Positions 29,301 to 38,274 of a stretch of DNA of 64,000 nucleotides are shown here, piece after piece. Under the pieces are notes generated by a model, which saw only the letters and a list, made by a program, of their open reading frames with translations, did not search any database and was not told the DNA's origin. This stretch comes from Thermoplasmatales archaeon (GTDB taxonomy: Archaea > Thermoplasmatota > E2 > UBA202 > JdFR-43): positions 1-64,000 of the forward strand of contig JACIWA010000005.1 in the NCBI GenBank assembly GCA_014361195.1, read 5' to 3'. The position numbers and the translations under genes were made by a program. Position 1 is the stretch's first letter, and each line of letters starts with the position of its first letter.

Positions 29301-32300
29301 AGATGGGCTTCAAATGAAATATATCCAACTCTTGAATCATTATCATATTCGTCATTATCATAAATTGCCCACCAATAGTAGTCATAAATTTCCTCATCTT
29401 CCTCGCTTATTCCTGGAATTTCACATCCACATAGATATTCATCTCCATATCCTTCTCCTTCCTCGCCATTCACTTCATATCTCCAGTATATTGCATCTAT
29501 TCCAACAGCGCATTCATTTTCTGGCAGGTCAGAAGCATTTATTGTTATCGGAGCACATGCTCTGAGGAAGCCATGTGAAGTTATATCAACCCAGAAGATT
29601 GCCCAGTAATCAGTATTATGATTTCCATATCCATTTGGAGTATGGAAGTAGAATACTATCTGTATGTCCTGTCCATAATAGTCCCAGAGAGGAATGTCCT
29701 CAATATCATCATGCACATCACTGCTAAATGATTTCAACAGATGCCATGTTCCGCTTTCATCTATTAGATATACATATGCAGAAGCATAATCGCTCTCGAA
29801 ATAGTGCCTGAAGGTTAAATTGCTGAATTTTGGCAAATCATAAATTACAGGTGAATATAGATATTCTTCCTGCTCACCATAATAATAGCCATGCACAACA
29901 GCAGCATCCGCTATACTTCCATCAAACCATGGGCTGACATATTGCTCCCATCCATAATAGCAGTTGCCGGCATAATTTCCTTCTCTTCTCCAGTCTCCAT
30001 ATTCAGTTAAGCCATCTGTTGGCGGGAATCTTGGAACAGCTACTGCATCAACTGTATGCTTGTACATATCAAATTTATCCTCAAATATCGCTTCTTCGAC
30101 TTCTCTTATTTCAACCTTTATATCATCCACGAACCATCCCTCATCTGTTGTATAGTAATTGCTATAGAACCTGAATCTTATCTTAATTATCTTTCCTATA
30201 TAGTTGCTTAAATCAATGAATTCCTGCACCCAGTCCCTGCTTCCAGAATAACTTGCAAGTTGTTGCCATGTTCCATCTGCATATACTTCAACATATGCTG
30301 CATCACCATAATCATTGTCCATATCATATTTATGCCAGAAAATTAGCATTGCTTTCTTTCCAGCATAGCCAGTAGTTAAATCAATATCCCCGCTTATAAG
30401 TGCATCATTCATGCAATTTAGATATTGATAAGCTGGCTCAACTCCACAATACCATGAATGATTTTCAGAATGAGAATCATAATCTGTTACATGCCATTTG
30501 CTTGTTTCAAGCATCTCCGCATTCCAGTTTGCAAGTGTATTGAAGAAATCGGGAGTGAAATAAAATTCTGTTTCATTTTTTACAGTAACATTATCTATGA
30601 ATACTCCATTATACTGGCCGTTATAACTATCATCGCTTACAAACCTGAATCTTATCCATACCGTTGAATTTCCAATATATTGAGACATATCTATTGTCTT
30701 TGTTATCCATCCACTCTGCCCGCTGATTGTTTCAAGAACTGTCCAGTTAATGCTGTCATTGCTTGCTTCAATGTATAAATTATCATCGGTTTGCAAATAG
30801 TACCATATATTGAATGACAAACTAACTGTACCTGTTGCACCTGATAAATCAATTGGATTTTTAATTGTTAAGGTATCATCCCAGTTGCATGCATATAGCC
30901 CGCCTCCATTTTGAGCATTTCCAAGGCTTAAATCTCCGCACCATGCTGCTGGCTTATTTGGAAGATTTTCGCTCCATCCTGGAGAGGGCGGAGAAGCAAC
31001 TGGTAACCTATTTACAAGCTGCCAGTAGCTTGTCTGCTTAACAGTTAAATCATCTATGCTCCATATTATGCTATTTTCAACATCATCATCAAGCAATGTT
31101 GCAATTCTATGAATTGAGCCAACCCATACATCATCTACCAGCAGACCGTTGTATGGGAATACATTGCTTAAATAATAGCAGTGGAAGCCAATATATACTT
31201 CCTGCCCAGCATATTCTGATAAATCAATTTCCACATGCCTGTAAGATGTGTCGCTGAATATGCCAGAATCCCATACCTCAACAAATGCACTTGTATCTGT
31301 CTGTGTGGTTATGTTATTTACTCCAACCTTTAAGCCAGCAGAGCCACCATAATATACCTTATACCAGAATGTTAGATTTCCATCTTCTGGAATTGTTATC
31401 TTTGGAGTTATTAACCATGCACATGGTGAGCTATAAGTCCATGCCATTGCCGCATATCTTCCAGAATGAGCAATATTATCTTGCCACAGGAACAATGGCT
31501 CTTCTGATTTTATGCTCCATGTGCTTCCATCTCCATCCACAACTGCCCATCCATTTCCAAATGGTGCCTCAAAGCTTTCATATAAGCTTGTGGTTGTGTT
31601 TCCAATTGCTCCATGCTCTGGAAGTATTTCCTCTACTTCTGGCGAACTTGCATCTACATAATAAATCTGATGATGCAATGTGCTATTATGGCATGCCCTA
31701 TCCTTTGCAAAGTAATACAAATCATGCTGGCATTCCTCATTGAATACTATTCCTCTGCTATCATCATATATGAACCACCAGTAGTTTGCTATTTCTGGAA
31801 CATCCGGCTGAATTTCGCTTCCATTCCTTGCTGCTGGATGCCCTGGCACTGGATAATAGTTTCCATTCCATTCATACCTGTAATAAATGTTTTCTATGCC
31901 CGATGGATGGTCTCCTGGGTCATAAGCAGATAAATTGATTCTTACTCCGGCTCTCAGATATTGAGTTACATTCTCCACTTCAGCCCACCATTGCCATACT
32001 CCCATTCTTAAGAATTCAAGATTATCATAAACATTGATTGTATAAACCAAGGATGAGCCCGCTGGAACATTTACTGTATAAACCTTGTAATTTACATCGC
32101 TTCCGTTTTCAAGAGTTATTCCACTATCACCAAAGATTTCCTCAACATGCAAACGCAATATTAAATCATGTGTCATATCGTTATTGTATATTGTGAAGTT
32201 AATATATTGTATCTTATCTCTATATTGCCCTTCTGGATTTGGTATCCATCCATCTGCATAGCTCCAATACCATGCATCTCTTACATGGAATGTTCCTTCA

Positions 32301-35300
32301 AGCCAATCTGTTTCATTTTCAAAAGTATCATCAACATCTATTTCAACAGGTGTGTAGTAGCCATGCTCTGGATGTTCCTTGCTTACTACTGGTTCAAACT
32401 CATCAACTTCATAAACCTGCATATATACTGGCGTGTGATGGCATACATTGTCCTTTGCCCAGTAATACAACCAGTGCACGCACTCCTCATAGAAATGCAC
32501 ACCTATGCTTTCATCATATTCATACCATAAATTATAACCATTGAAATAATAATCAATTTCTTCCTCGCTGTAATATTGAGTTATATCAACAATCTTTTCT
32601 CCATGCGGGGCATCTGTTTCATTTGCTGGATGACGAATTTGCTCATCCCAGCCAATTTCATAGGCATAATATATTCCCTCTATTCCACTTGCACATGGAT
32701 TTTCACGATATGCAACAATTGCAAACTTCCAGTCGCCTTCTGACTGCTCACTGCTTATATACGGTGCTCCCGCTGAATATACATCAACATCTGCATGATA
32801 CCAGTGCACAAGTGAGCCATTTTCACGGAATGCATCAATTATATAGGTATGCCCTGATTCAACACTGACTGGTTCATCAAAGACAAATTTCACCCACTCG
32901 CCCGTGCTGGAACCTGTGAGATGAACTGTTTTACTGCCGAGCTCATTTCCAGGAAGGAATGGAACATCATTATGGAGGTATAGTGTAACATTTGCATCTC
33001 CTGTCCAGTCAAGCCACAGCCACACCTCATTTATTGCGGAAATGTTCTCACTTACCTGGAAGGTCTGGGCATCCCAAGGCCAGTTTGGAATGCTCTGCCT
33101 TAATTGAAGTTCATCTTCTCTGTCACCCAGATTCTGGAACTGGTCAACAAGTTTAAGTATGTCGGGCATATCCTTTGCTGTTAGATTAATTCTATCACAT
33201 GCCCTTATATATGAAACTGGCTTGAGTTTAATATCTCCCTCGCTTATCTCTTCAACCAACCATTCTGATTCCTTTCCTGTCTTTGTATTGTAAAGGATGA
33301 AATGAGTTACATTGTAATTTATAACTACATAATATGTGCTGAATTCTGGATAAACTTCATGCCATAGCGAGCCATCTGCAAATGGATCTTCTCCTCCAAC
33401 ATATTCAATATACATATATTCCTCATTTGTTTCATTGTATAGATATGCTGTAAATGTTTGATAGTCGCTAAAATCATATTCAATGCTCCATTCTGATTCT
33501 TCTCCTGTTTGATTCTTAAGTATTACATCATTGTTATATCCTACAATTTCATAAATGTTGCAGTAATCTGGATAAACTTCATGCCATAGCGAGCCAATTT
33601 CAAATGGCTCTTCTCCTCCATGATATACGAGATATATGTATTCATTATTTGTTGTAGTGTATAAATACAATGTATATGCTATTGGTTCAACTTGATATAA
33701 CCTATCTACATTATATTTTTCATCATGCATAATCCAGTACAAGTTTCCATATTTTTCAAAACCATCTATCAGATAATACCCTCTGCCATATTCTGGATAA
33801 AGCTCTTCATAAACTATCCCACCATCATCAACATCAACAAGAGGATGCAAGTATATTGATTCCTCTTCCTTGTAGCACCATGGATGCTCTTTGCTTACTT
33901 CTGGCTCAAATTTATCAACATAAATTTCTTCTATTAAAACATCGCTGACTATTGAATTATCTAGCCAATCACTTGCATTATAGAAGTAATAAATCTTATG
34001 ATAGCATTCTTCCTCAAAGTGCAATGTTATTGAAGGTGTTTGTGGGGTAATCTCCCACCATAGCTCACCACCTATATTCACAACTTCTCCATATTGAGTA
34101 TCATTTTCATTCATAGGATGTTTCTCTATGTAAGGAGTTGTGAAGTTTGTATATTCATATCTGAAATAGAATATGAAATCGCGCCATCCTACCCAGCATT
34201 CTGGCTCATCAGTTAAGTTGAGATAAAATTCCTTGCATGCCCTTACAAACATCTTTCCTGTCTGCTCATCAAAGTAGAAGCCATGTTCATCTGGATATTC
34301 AACTTTAAGCTTTGGCGGGCTGTTGTCAACATAATGGGTTTGATTTACAATTCGAACATTTCCAACAAGGTCTTCAGCTCTTATCTCAATATAATGAGTG
34401 CATTCCTCATGGAATTTAATTCTTGTAAATTCTATCTCATCACCTATTGCAACATACCAGTATTTTCCATCAATTAGAGTTATATTGCTATTTCCACAAT
34501 ATGCATCAGTTAAATCAATTGGATGCCATGTTTCATTGAAATATATTCTATACATCAGGCTCTTCAATCCAACTCCACCCATGCATCCCTCATCCCATGA
34601 AGACAAATCAAGAATTGCCTGACTTGTTAGCCATGTATTGTTGAGATGGTCAACAAGTGTTTCATTGTACAGTGAATACATATATGGATAATTATATGGA
34701 TAAATTGCATAATATTCAATCTTGAATGTGAAGTCCCATGAATTTTTTATTTCTCCATCTACCATTGCAACTCCATCCGCATATGGCCCTGGATTCGGAT
34801 AATTGCTCTTTGCCTCCCATTTGATTGGTGGTTGGCCATAGTAATTCAATCCAATCCAGTAAGTAGCGCCATGCTCAACATATAACCTCTCTGGCAGGTG
34901 GAATTGTAGCCATCCAGTATAATCTCCATCTCTATATAGCGGTTCAGTTTCTGCAAGCAAATCGCCTGGTTCGCCCTCATCGTCTCCATAAATTTCTATC
35001 CATATTGGATATGCGCTGTTAAATGTTCCATTTACATAAACACTTACCGCATCTATATAGCTCCATGGTGCCTTGAAGCTCTGATAATCAGTTGTACTTG
35101 TATCTGAACTGTTATTCCTCTCTATTTGCTGAAGAGCGGTTATTTTTTCTATATCTTTTCTTATTGCTGGAGGTGTGCAATCAACCATATCTTTTTCTTT
35201 AAATGTATAATTATTGCCAACATAGTCAATTGCCCATATTTCTGGCTCATGGAAGCATTCTCTATATCTTTCTGGCAAATCTCCAAAGTGGAATAGATAA

Positions 35301-37390
35301 GATATCTTTCCATATTCTGGATTTAAGTCCTTTACTACAATTGTTATATTTTCAACATGCCATGTTTGAGGCATATTATAAAATCTTATATAATCGCAAT
35401 AATCCAAAGTACCATTTCCATTATCAGTCCAGTTGGTAATATTATATTCATCCCCTTCATAGTACCATGTTGTATTAACTGGGTTTGAGAGCAATTTTCC
35501 TAATTCTGTTGTTGTTGTATTAACAATAATTGTTGCATTTTGGCTTTCATCATAAAGCGTCATTGTTATTTCAGCAAGGTTATCAACAACAACAATCTGA
35601 TCAACAGGTGTAAGGAGTTGCTGTTGCCCTCCTGGAACTCTTGTCTCATTCCAATATATATTCATTCCAAACATCCATACTCCTACTCCTCCTCCGCATC
35701 CATCATCTGTAACATTAAACCATATAGGAGTTGAGCAATTCACCCATAGCCATCCCCGCTCATCAATATATTTTGGCTCTCCTATTGTTTTATTTATTGT
35801 TGGAGGTGTTGCATCAACCGCAATATCAACTGAATATTGTTGATGCTCATGCCCGAGATAATCAACTATATCCCATTTTATTTCATGGAAGCATTCCTCA
35901 TTGAAGCACAATTCAACTGTAATAAATCCAACTCTCTTATCAGTATCATTTGCATCATTGTCATGAACTTTAACTTCCTTAATCTTTTGATAATTATTTG
36001 GCTCATTTGGATTCCACCATATTGAATAATTGAGCCACTCTACTCCAGAAGCACATCCTTCTGGCAAATCATAGGCATATATTATCATTGGAGTACATTT
36101 CTTGATTGCGGTATAAATATCTCCTCCATAATTCAAAATTGAATTTGGCTCACCAAATTCATATTCCTCTTCTCTTGGTGATGGGCTATTATCAACATAA
36201 TGAATTTGCCTATTAACTGGCTCACTATTTGTTCCATTTCCTGCATAGAACTCAATTATATGCTCACATTCCTCAGGAAGATTGAATGGACCTTCATATT
36301 CAGTCCAATCTCCACCATTTATTCTATATAGTATTCTATCATAATCTCCTTCTGCTTCAAGAGTAAATGATGTTTCATTTGTTACATAGCTCTTTTCAAT
36401 TCCATAATACCATGAATGGCTTGCTGATTTTCTTCTATGATTGGTTATATGCCATAATCCATTATATGTCCAATTCTGCACTCCATTTTCAACATCATCG
36501 CTAAATGGAACATTTCCTCCAAATTCAGTTATCCTTATGTCATCTATATACCATCCTTCCCAGTAATTATATGACTCATTAACTGTATTAAATTCAAATA
36601 TTATTACAATTTCATCTGGGACATATGCGGATATATCTATGCTTTCATACACCCATGCGGGCGGGGTGTTAAATCCTCCTGATCCATAATATAAGTAATC
36701 CCTATCCTCTGGCTCAGTCGGATTACTATCTGGATTTAAAGTTTTTAATAAATTCCAATTGTATCCTCCATCAGTTGAAATATATACATTCATTAAATCA
36801 CAGCTTGATGGCTCCACTCCTTCAATTTGCCACCATGTCCAGAAAGATAGCCAAGCAACATCTTGGGTAACATTTATTATAGGAGAAACGAGATAGCCAT
36901 GATTTGCAGAGCCATTGTCAAAATCATATTTTTTGAATTCTGGCTCACCAACTGTTTTTGTTGTCTTTGGTGTTCCAAGAGTTATGTTCAGCCACATATA
37001 TCCCTGGTTATCAATTTCACTTTCATCAATATATGTAAAGCTTCTTCCTTCCCTTCCATCATAAGTAGCAATTGCAAGCAGTGGATCGCCATCGTACCAT
37101 TCCATCCATGGCGGAGCTGATGTCCCTCCTCCAAGAGTTATGCTATACCTGCCATCTACATCTGTTATATTTTCTCCCCATGCTCCTGTATGTTCATCTC
37201 TTATTCTTACAGTTGCTCCCTCCAAAGTATAGCCATTTTCATCATATACATATCCAGTTATAGTAAATGGATCCGTCTTCGCTTTTGTTTCAAGAAGCAT
37301 CATTAATCCTGTTCCAAGCAACAGGATTGCTACTGCGGTCACTATACCCCTTCTCAACACCAAACTACCTATCGCATTTTTTTCTTTCAT
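26399..37390 (-). CDS. Giant secreted dockerin protein (about 3663 aa)
   Basis: I chose the ATG at 37390 (eight codons inside the longest frame) because a GGGGG Shine-Dalgarno sits 6 nt upstream. A membrane/signal segment (residues about 13-33) and a carboxypeptidase-regulatory-like domain (44-130) lead into more than a dozen Ig-like modules. These share a TPP start, a conserved Cys before GV, an EECxH element and a terminal DxxGN. Several jelly-roll domains resembling cleaved-adhesin/MAM modules lie near the N-terminus and in the middle (about 31590-29560 on the DNA). The last 58 residues are a type I dockerin with two calcium loops, DFNGDGRVNVIDLYYI and DLDNSGKIDAGDIYML, ending KWTG. It is likely exported and docked onto a cohesin, perhaps of the gene 15 bp downstream. 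No catalytic domain is recognised. Confidence 0.82.
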   Translation of the reverse strand: MKEKNAIGSLVLRRGIVTAVAILLLGTGLMMLLETKAKTDPFTITGYVYDENGYTLEGATVRIRDEHTGAWGENITDVDGRYSITLGGGTSAPPWMEWYDGDPLLAIATYDGREGRSFTYIDESEIDNQGYMWLNITLGTPKTTKTVGEPEFKKYDFDNGSANHGYLVSPIINVTQDVAWLSFWTWWQIEGVEPSSCDLMNVYISTDGGYNWNLLKTLNPDSNPTEPEDRDYLYYGSGGFNTPPAWVYESIDISAYVPDEIVIIFEFNTVNESYNYWEGWYIDDIRITEFGGNVPFSDDVENGVQNWTYNGLWHITNHRRKSASHSWYYGIEKSYVTNETSFTLEAEGDYDRILYRINGGDWTEYEGPFNLPEECEHIIEFYAGNGTNSEPVNRQIHYVDNSPSPREEEYEFGEPNSILNYGGDIYTAIKKCTPMIIYAYDLPEGCASGVEWLNYSIWWNPNEPNNYQKIKEVKVHDNDANDTDKRVGFITVELCFNEECFHEIKWDIVDYLGHEHQQYSVDIAVDATPPTINKTIGEPKYIDERGWLWVNCSTPIWFNVTDDGCGGGVGVWMFGMNIYWNETRVPGGQQQLLTPVDQIVVVDNLAEITMTLYDESQNATIIVNTTTTELGKLLSNPVNTTWYYEGDEYNITNWTDNGNGTLDYCDYIRFYNMPQTWHVENITIVVKDLNPEYGKISYLFHFGDLPERYRECFHEPEIWAIDYVGNNYTFKEKDMVDCTPPAIRKDIEKITALQQIERNNSSDTSTTDYQSFKAPWSYIDAVSVYVNGTFNSAYPIWIEIYGDDEGEPGDLLAETEPLYRDGDYTGWLQFHLPERLYVEHGATYWIGLNYYGQPPIKWEAKSNYPNPGPYADGVAMVDGEIKNSWDFTFKIEYYAIYPYNYPYMYSLYNETLVDHLNNTWLTSQAILDLSSWDEGCMGGVGLKSLMYRIYFNETWHPIDLTDAYCGNSNITLIDGKYWYVAIGDEIEFTRIKFHEECTHYIEIRAEDLVGNVRIVNQTHYVDNSPPKLKVEYPDEHGFYFDEQTGKMFVRACKEFYLNLTDEPECWVGWRDFIFYFRYEYTNFTTPYIEKHPMNENDTQYGEVVNIGGELWWEITPQTPSITLHFEEECYHKIYYFYNASDWLDNSIVSDVLIEEIYVDKFEPEVSKEHPWCYKEEESIYLHPLVDVDDGGIVYEELYPEYGRGYYLIDGFEKYGNLYWIMHDEKYNVDRLYQVEPIAYTLYLYTTTNNEYIYLVYHGGEEPFEIGSLWHEVYPDYCNIYEIVGYNNDVILKNQTGEESEWSIEYDFSDYQTFTAYLYNETNEEYMYIEYVGGEDPFADGSLWHEVYPEFSTYYVVINYNVTHFILYNTKTGKESEWLVEEISEGDIKLKPVSYIRACDRINLTAKDMPDILKLVDQFQNLGDREDELQLRQSIPNWPWDAQTFQVSENISAINEVWLWLDWTGDANVTLYLHNDVPFLPGNELGSKTVHLTGSSTGEWVKFVFDEPVSVESGHTYIIDAFRENGSLVHWYHADVDVYSAGAPYISSEQSEGDWKFAIVAYRENPCASGIEGIYYAYEIGWDEQIRHPANETDAPHGEKIVDITQYYSEEEIDYYFNGYNLWYEYDESIGVHFYEECVHWLYYWAKDNVCHHTPVYMQVYEVDEFEPVVSKEHPEHGYYTPVEIDVDDTFENETDWLEGTFHVRDAWYWSYADGWIPNPEGQYRDKIQYINFTIYNNDMTHDLILRLHVEEIFGDSGITLENGSDVNYKVYTVNVPAGSSLVYTINVYDNLEFLRMGVWQWWAEVENVTQYLRAGVRINLSAYDPGDHPSGIENIYYRYEWNGNYYPVPGHPAARNGSEIQPDVPEIANYWWFIYDDSRGIVFNEECQHDLYYFAKDRACHNSTLHHQIYYVDASSPEVEEILPEHGAIGNTTTSLYESFEAPFGNGWAVVDGDGSTWSIKSEEPLFLWQDNIAHSGRYAAMAWTYSSPCAWLITPKITIPEDGNLTFWYKVYYGGSAGLKVGVNNITTQTDTSAFVEVWDSGIFSDTSYRHVEIDLSEYAGQEVYIGFHCYYLSNVFPYNGLLVDDVWVGSIHRIATLLDDDVENSIIWSIDDLTVKQTSYWQLVNRLPVASPPSPGWSENLPNKPAAWCGDLSLGNAQNGGGLYACNWDDTLTIKNPIDLSGATGTVSLSFNIWYYLQTDDNLYIEASNDSINWTVLETISGQSGWITKTIDMSQYIGNSTVWIRFRFVSDDSYNGQYNGVFIDNVTVKNETEFYFTPDFFNTLANWNAEMLETSKWHVTDYDSHSENHSWYCGVEPAYQYLNCMNDALISGDIDLTTGYAGKKAMLIFWHKYDMDNDYGDAAYVEVYADGTWQQLASYSGSRDWVQEFIDLSNYIGKIIKIRFRFYSNYYTTDEGWFVDDIKVEIREVEEAIFEDKFDMYKHTVDAVAVPRFPPTDGLTEYGDWRREGNYAGNCYYGWEQYVSPWFDGSIADAAVVHGYYYGEQEEYLYSPVIYDLPKFSNLTFRHYFESDYASAYVYLIDESGTWHLLKSFSSDVHDDIEDIPLWDYYGQDIQIVFYFHTPNGYGNHNTDYWAIFWVDITSHGFLRACAPITINASDLPENECAVGIDAIYWRYEVNGEEGEGYGDEYLCGCEIPGISEEDEEIYDYYWWAIYDNDEYDNDSRVGYISFEAHLPENCTHDLYYFAKDKLCHSSELKHERWYVDGTPPETWLGISWGEHPWIPKNNESGNKTYYTPQEVKPEVICINDDVHFYANHSGEACIYPYNWQNNTYYRWVWYNESSGLYEFYPTPDTPGAINGSSIVVSQHADLIQFNDDEDFWFGQNPPFGGYIYWMHYEEPFYFTEGCEHWLYYFSKDDLCNTEEPVVWHVGVDDKAPESKLDFEITNGNLYYNETSNVYYFQNCSWVVINTTDLPRNPDCQTGIWYIEYTVWRWMGESVDVYLATNQILPANTPVYMDGDLVGWIISGIDSNNNKVWDYGDYVTISWLTTSPYHPGETLFYLIKEISGTPGSYKVTLGDPYASGWKEPLKSWTRVYTSDIPSVGDGIKCDKWYDEEGREYIRIWIHLGELANSFACGKYEIHWIVYDYNNMTEGEKKQDVIIDCTPPRTKKEFEMPYVEETIAGDEVIHWVRPDTKIWLNASEDFAWDSGVNEIWYQFWNEQPILLWKLNDANHSKHYFTVEEAVKIILNDPDATVEDYFNARPSLNKTIIEIYHWAVDNVGHVEDKQKSKQHIYIDYMPPTSRVDEIIPYERDEIPFDIDVVDIVDHGSEVSGPVGVCKVEVYYSYSENNITWSDWMLYTTFNIPYEQRLDVPNQTFSFNAPEGGGWYRFISIAYDCLGNEEVPPYEHGTYDAECFVALDREPPVIAKEYGQPSIEIELDGETGHAITSNTMIYLNATDMPEENYVGLDKIYWSFDGTMWYETPSFSGARYGSVSFAPEDFGLSEGIVYHLFFKASDMRGQMSDEMKQKFIIDNSPPETSIVIGNNSTMPFDITINANDEIAGVKLIKLYFRYSSDGSTWTEWQEYGSYNGSSYTFSFIYKPSEFCYYKPGYYEFYAYAEDNLGNAKGEPVAEASCYVPPIKEDFNGDGRVNVIDLYYIISNWFKDTSSPDWETVQIYDLDNSGKIDAGDIYMLILKWTG

Positions 37391-37447
37391 TTTTATCCCC
37401 CTAATAGATTGCATCGTTAGGAGAAATATATTCGCTATTTATATAAA
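37391..37447 (-). promoter_or_regulatory. Promoter and leader of the giant dockerin gene
   Basis: The minus strand reads TTTATATAAATAG (37435-37447), about 50 nt before the ATG, implying a leader of roughly 25 nt. GGGGG at 37397-37401 with a 6-nt spacer forms a strong Shine-Dalgarno. The 18-nt stretch from AGGGGG through ATGAAA is identical to that of the beta-helix gene at 41876. Confidence 0.55.
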
Positions 37448-37608
37448 TTTCTATTTTTTTAGCCATCATCCCTTATGCCAGATTTCAAAAACAAGCTTAT
37501 CTTCTTATTTTCCCAAAGTCATCATAGAATAAGGAAGAATAACTCAAGATTGAATGCATGCTTAGGAAAAGAAATTAAATTTGCAAGGAAAACTGATGAA
37601 ATAATCTC

Positions 37609-38274
37609 TTATTTCCATTTTCTCATCGCAATGAGTATTGCTAAAATTATGACAAAAATCTCAAACCCGGGTGTTTTTTCTTTCTTTTCATAAACAACTA
37701 TTTCTTTTGAAATGCTTCTGCTGAAACTATTGCATGAAACTGTTAATTTTACATTATATTTTCCTTCTTTTTCATAGGCATGCTTTGGATTTTTTTCATA
37801 ACTAAAATTTCCATCTCCAAAATTCCATGTATAATTTGAGATTGAACCAATTGAATTATCTATAAATGAAATATTTTCATCTATTTTTGGCTGAGAAGGA
37901 GTGAAGATAAAGTTTGGATTTAAATCAACATTTAAGGGTATATCTAATTTTAATGGCTCATCTGATGAAATTATTATTTCTTTGTAACCATAGAGGCATG
38001 AGCAATTTTTTCCTCTTGCCCTAAAAATTATTTTATCCCCTATCTCCCAATTATAGGGAGGTGAGCCGAAAGTTAAAACATACGCACCATTTTCATCACT
38101 AATTGCATTTAATTTTTCACCGCTCCTTTCATTTATTGCCTCAATTTCTATGTCTGGAAGAAAATTTCCTTCATAATATACATACCCATATATCACTAAA
38201 GGATTAGAAGCAAAAACAAAAGAAGGAAAAAGGGTTAGTAAGGCGGTTGCAAGAAGCTTCTTCCGCCATCCCAT
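37609..38274 (-). CDS. PKD-domain surface protein with PGF-CTERM sorting signal
   Basis: The 221-residue protein has a signal peptide (1-22), a carboxypeptidase-regulatory-like domain (about 25-115) and one PKD domain (about 120-195, NYTWNFGDGNFSYEKNPKHAY). The C-terminus is KKEKTPGFEIFVIILAILIAMRKWK in two parts: a Pro-Gly-Phe tripeptide, a hydrophobic helix and a short basic tail. That is the PGF-CTERM layout cleaved and lipid-anchored by archaeosortase in known systems. It begins 40 nt inside the 3' end of the upstream beta-helix gene, so the two are translationally linked. Confidence 0.78.
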   Translation of the reverse strand: MGWRKKLLATALLTLFPSFVFASNPLVIYGYVYYEGNFLPDIEIEAINERSGEKLNAISDENGAYVLTFGSPPYNWEIGDKIIFRARGKNCSCLYGYKEIIISSDEPLKLDIPLNVDLNPNFIFTPSQPKIDENISFIDNSIGSISNYTWNFGDGNFSYEKNPKHAYEKEGKYNVKLTVSCNSFSRSISKEIVVYEKKEKTPGFEIFVIILAILIAMRKWK

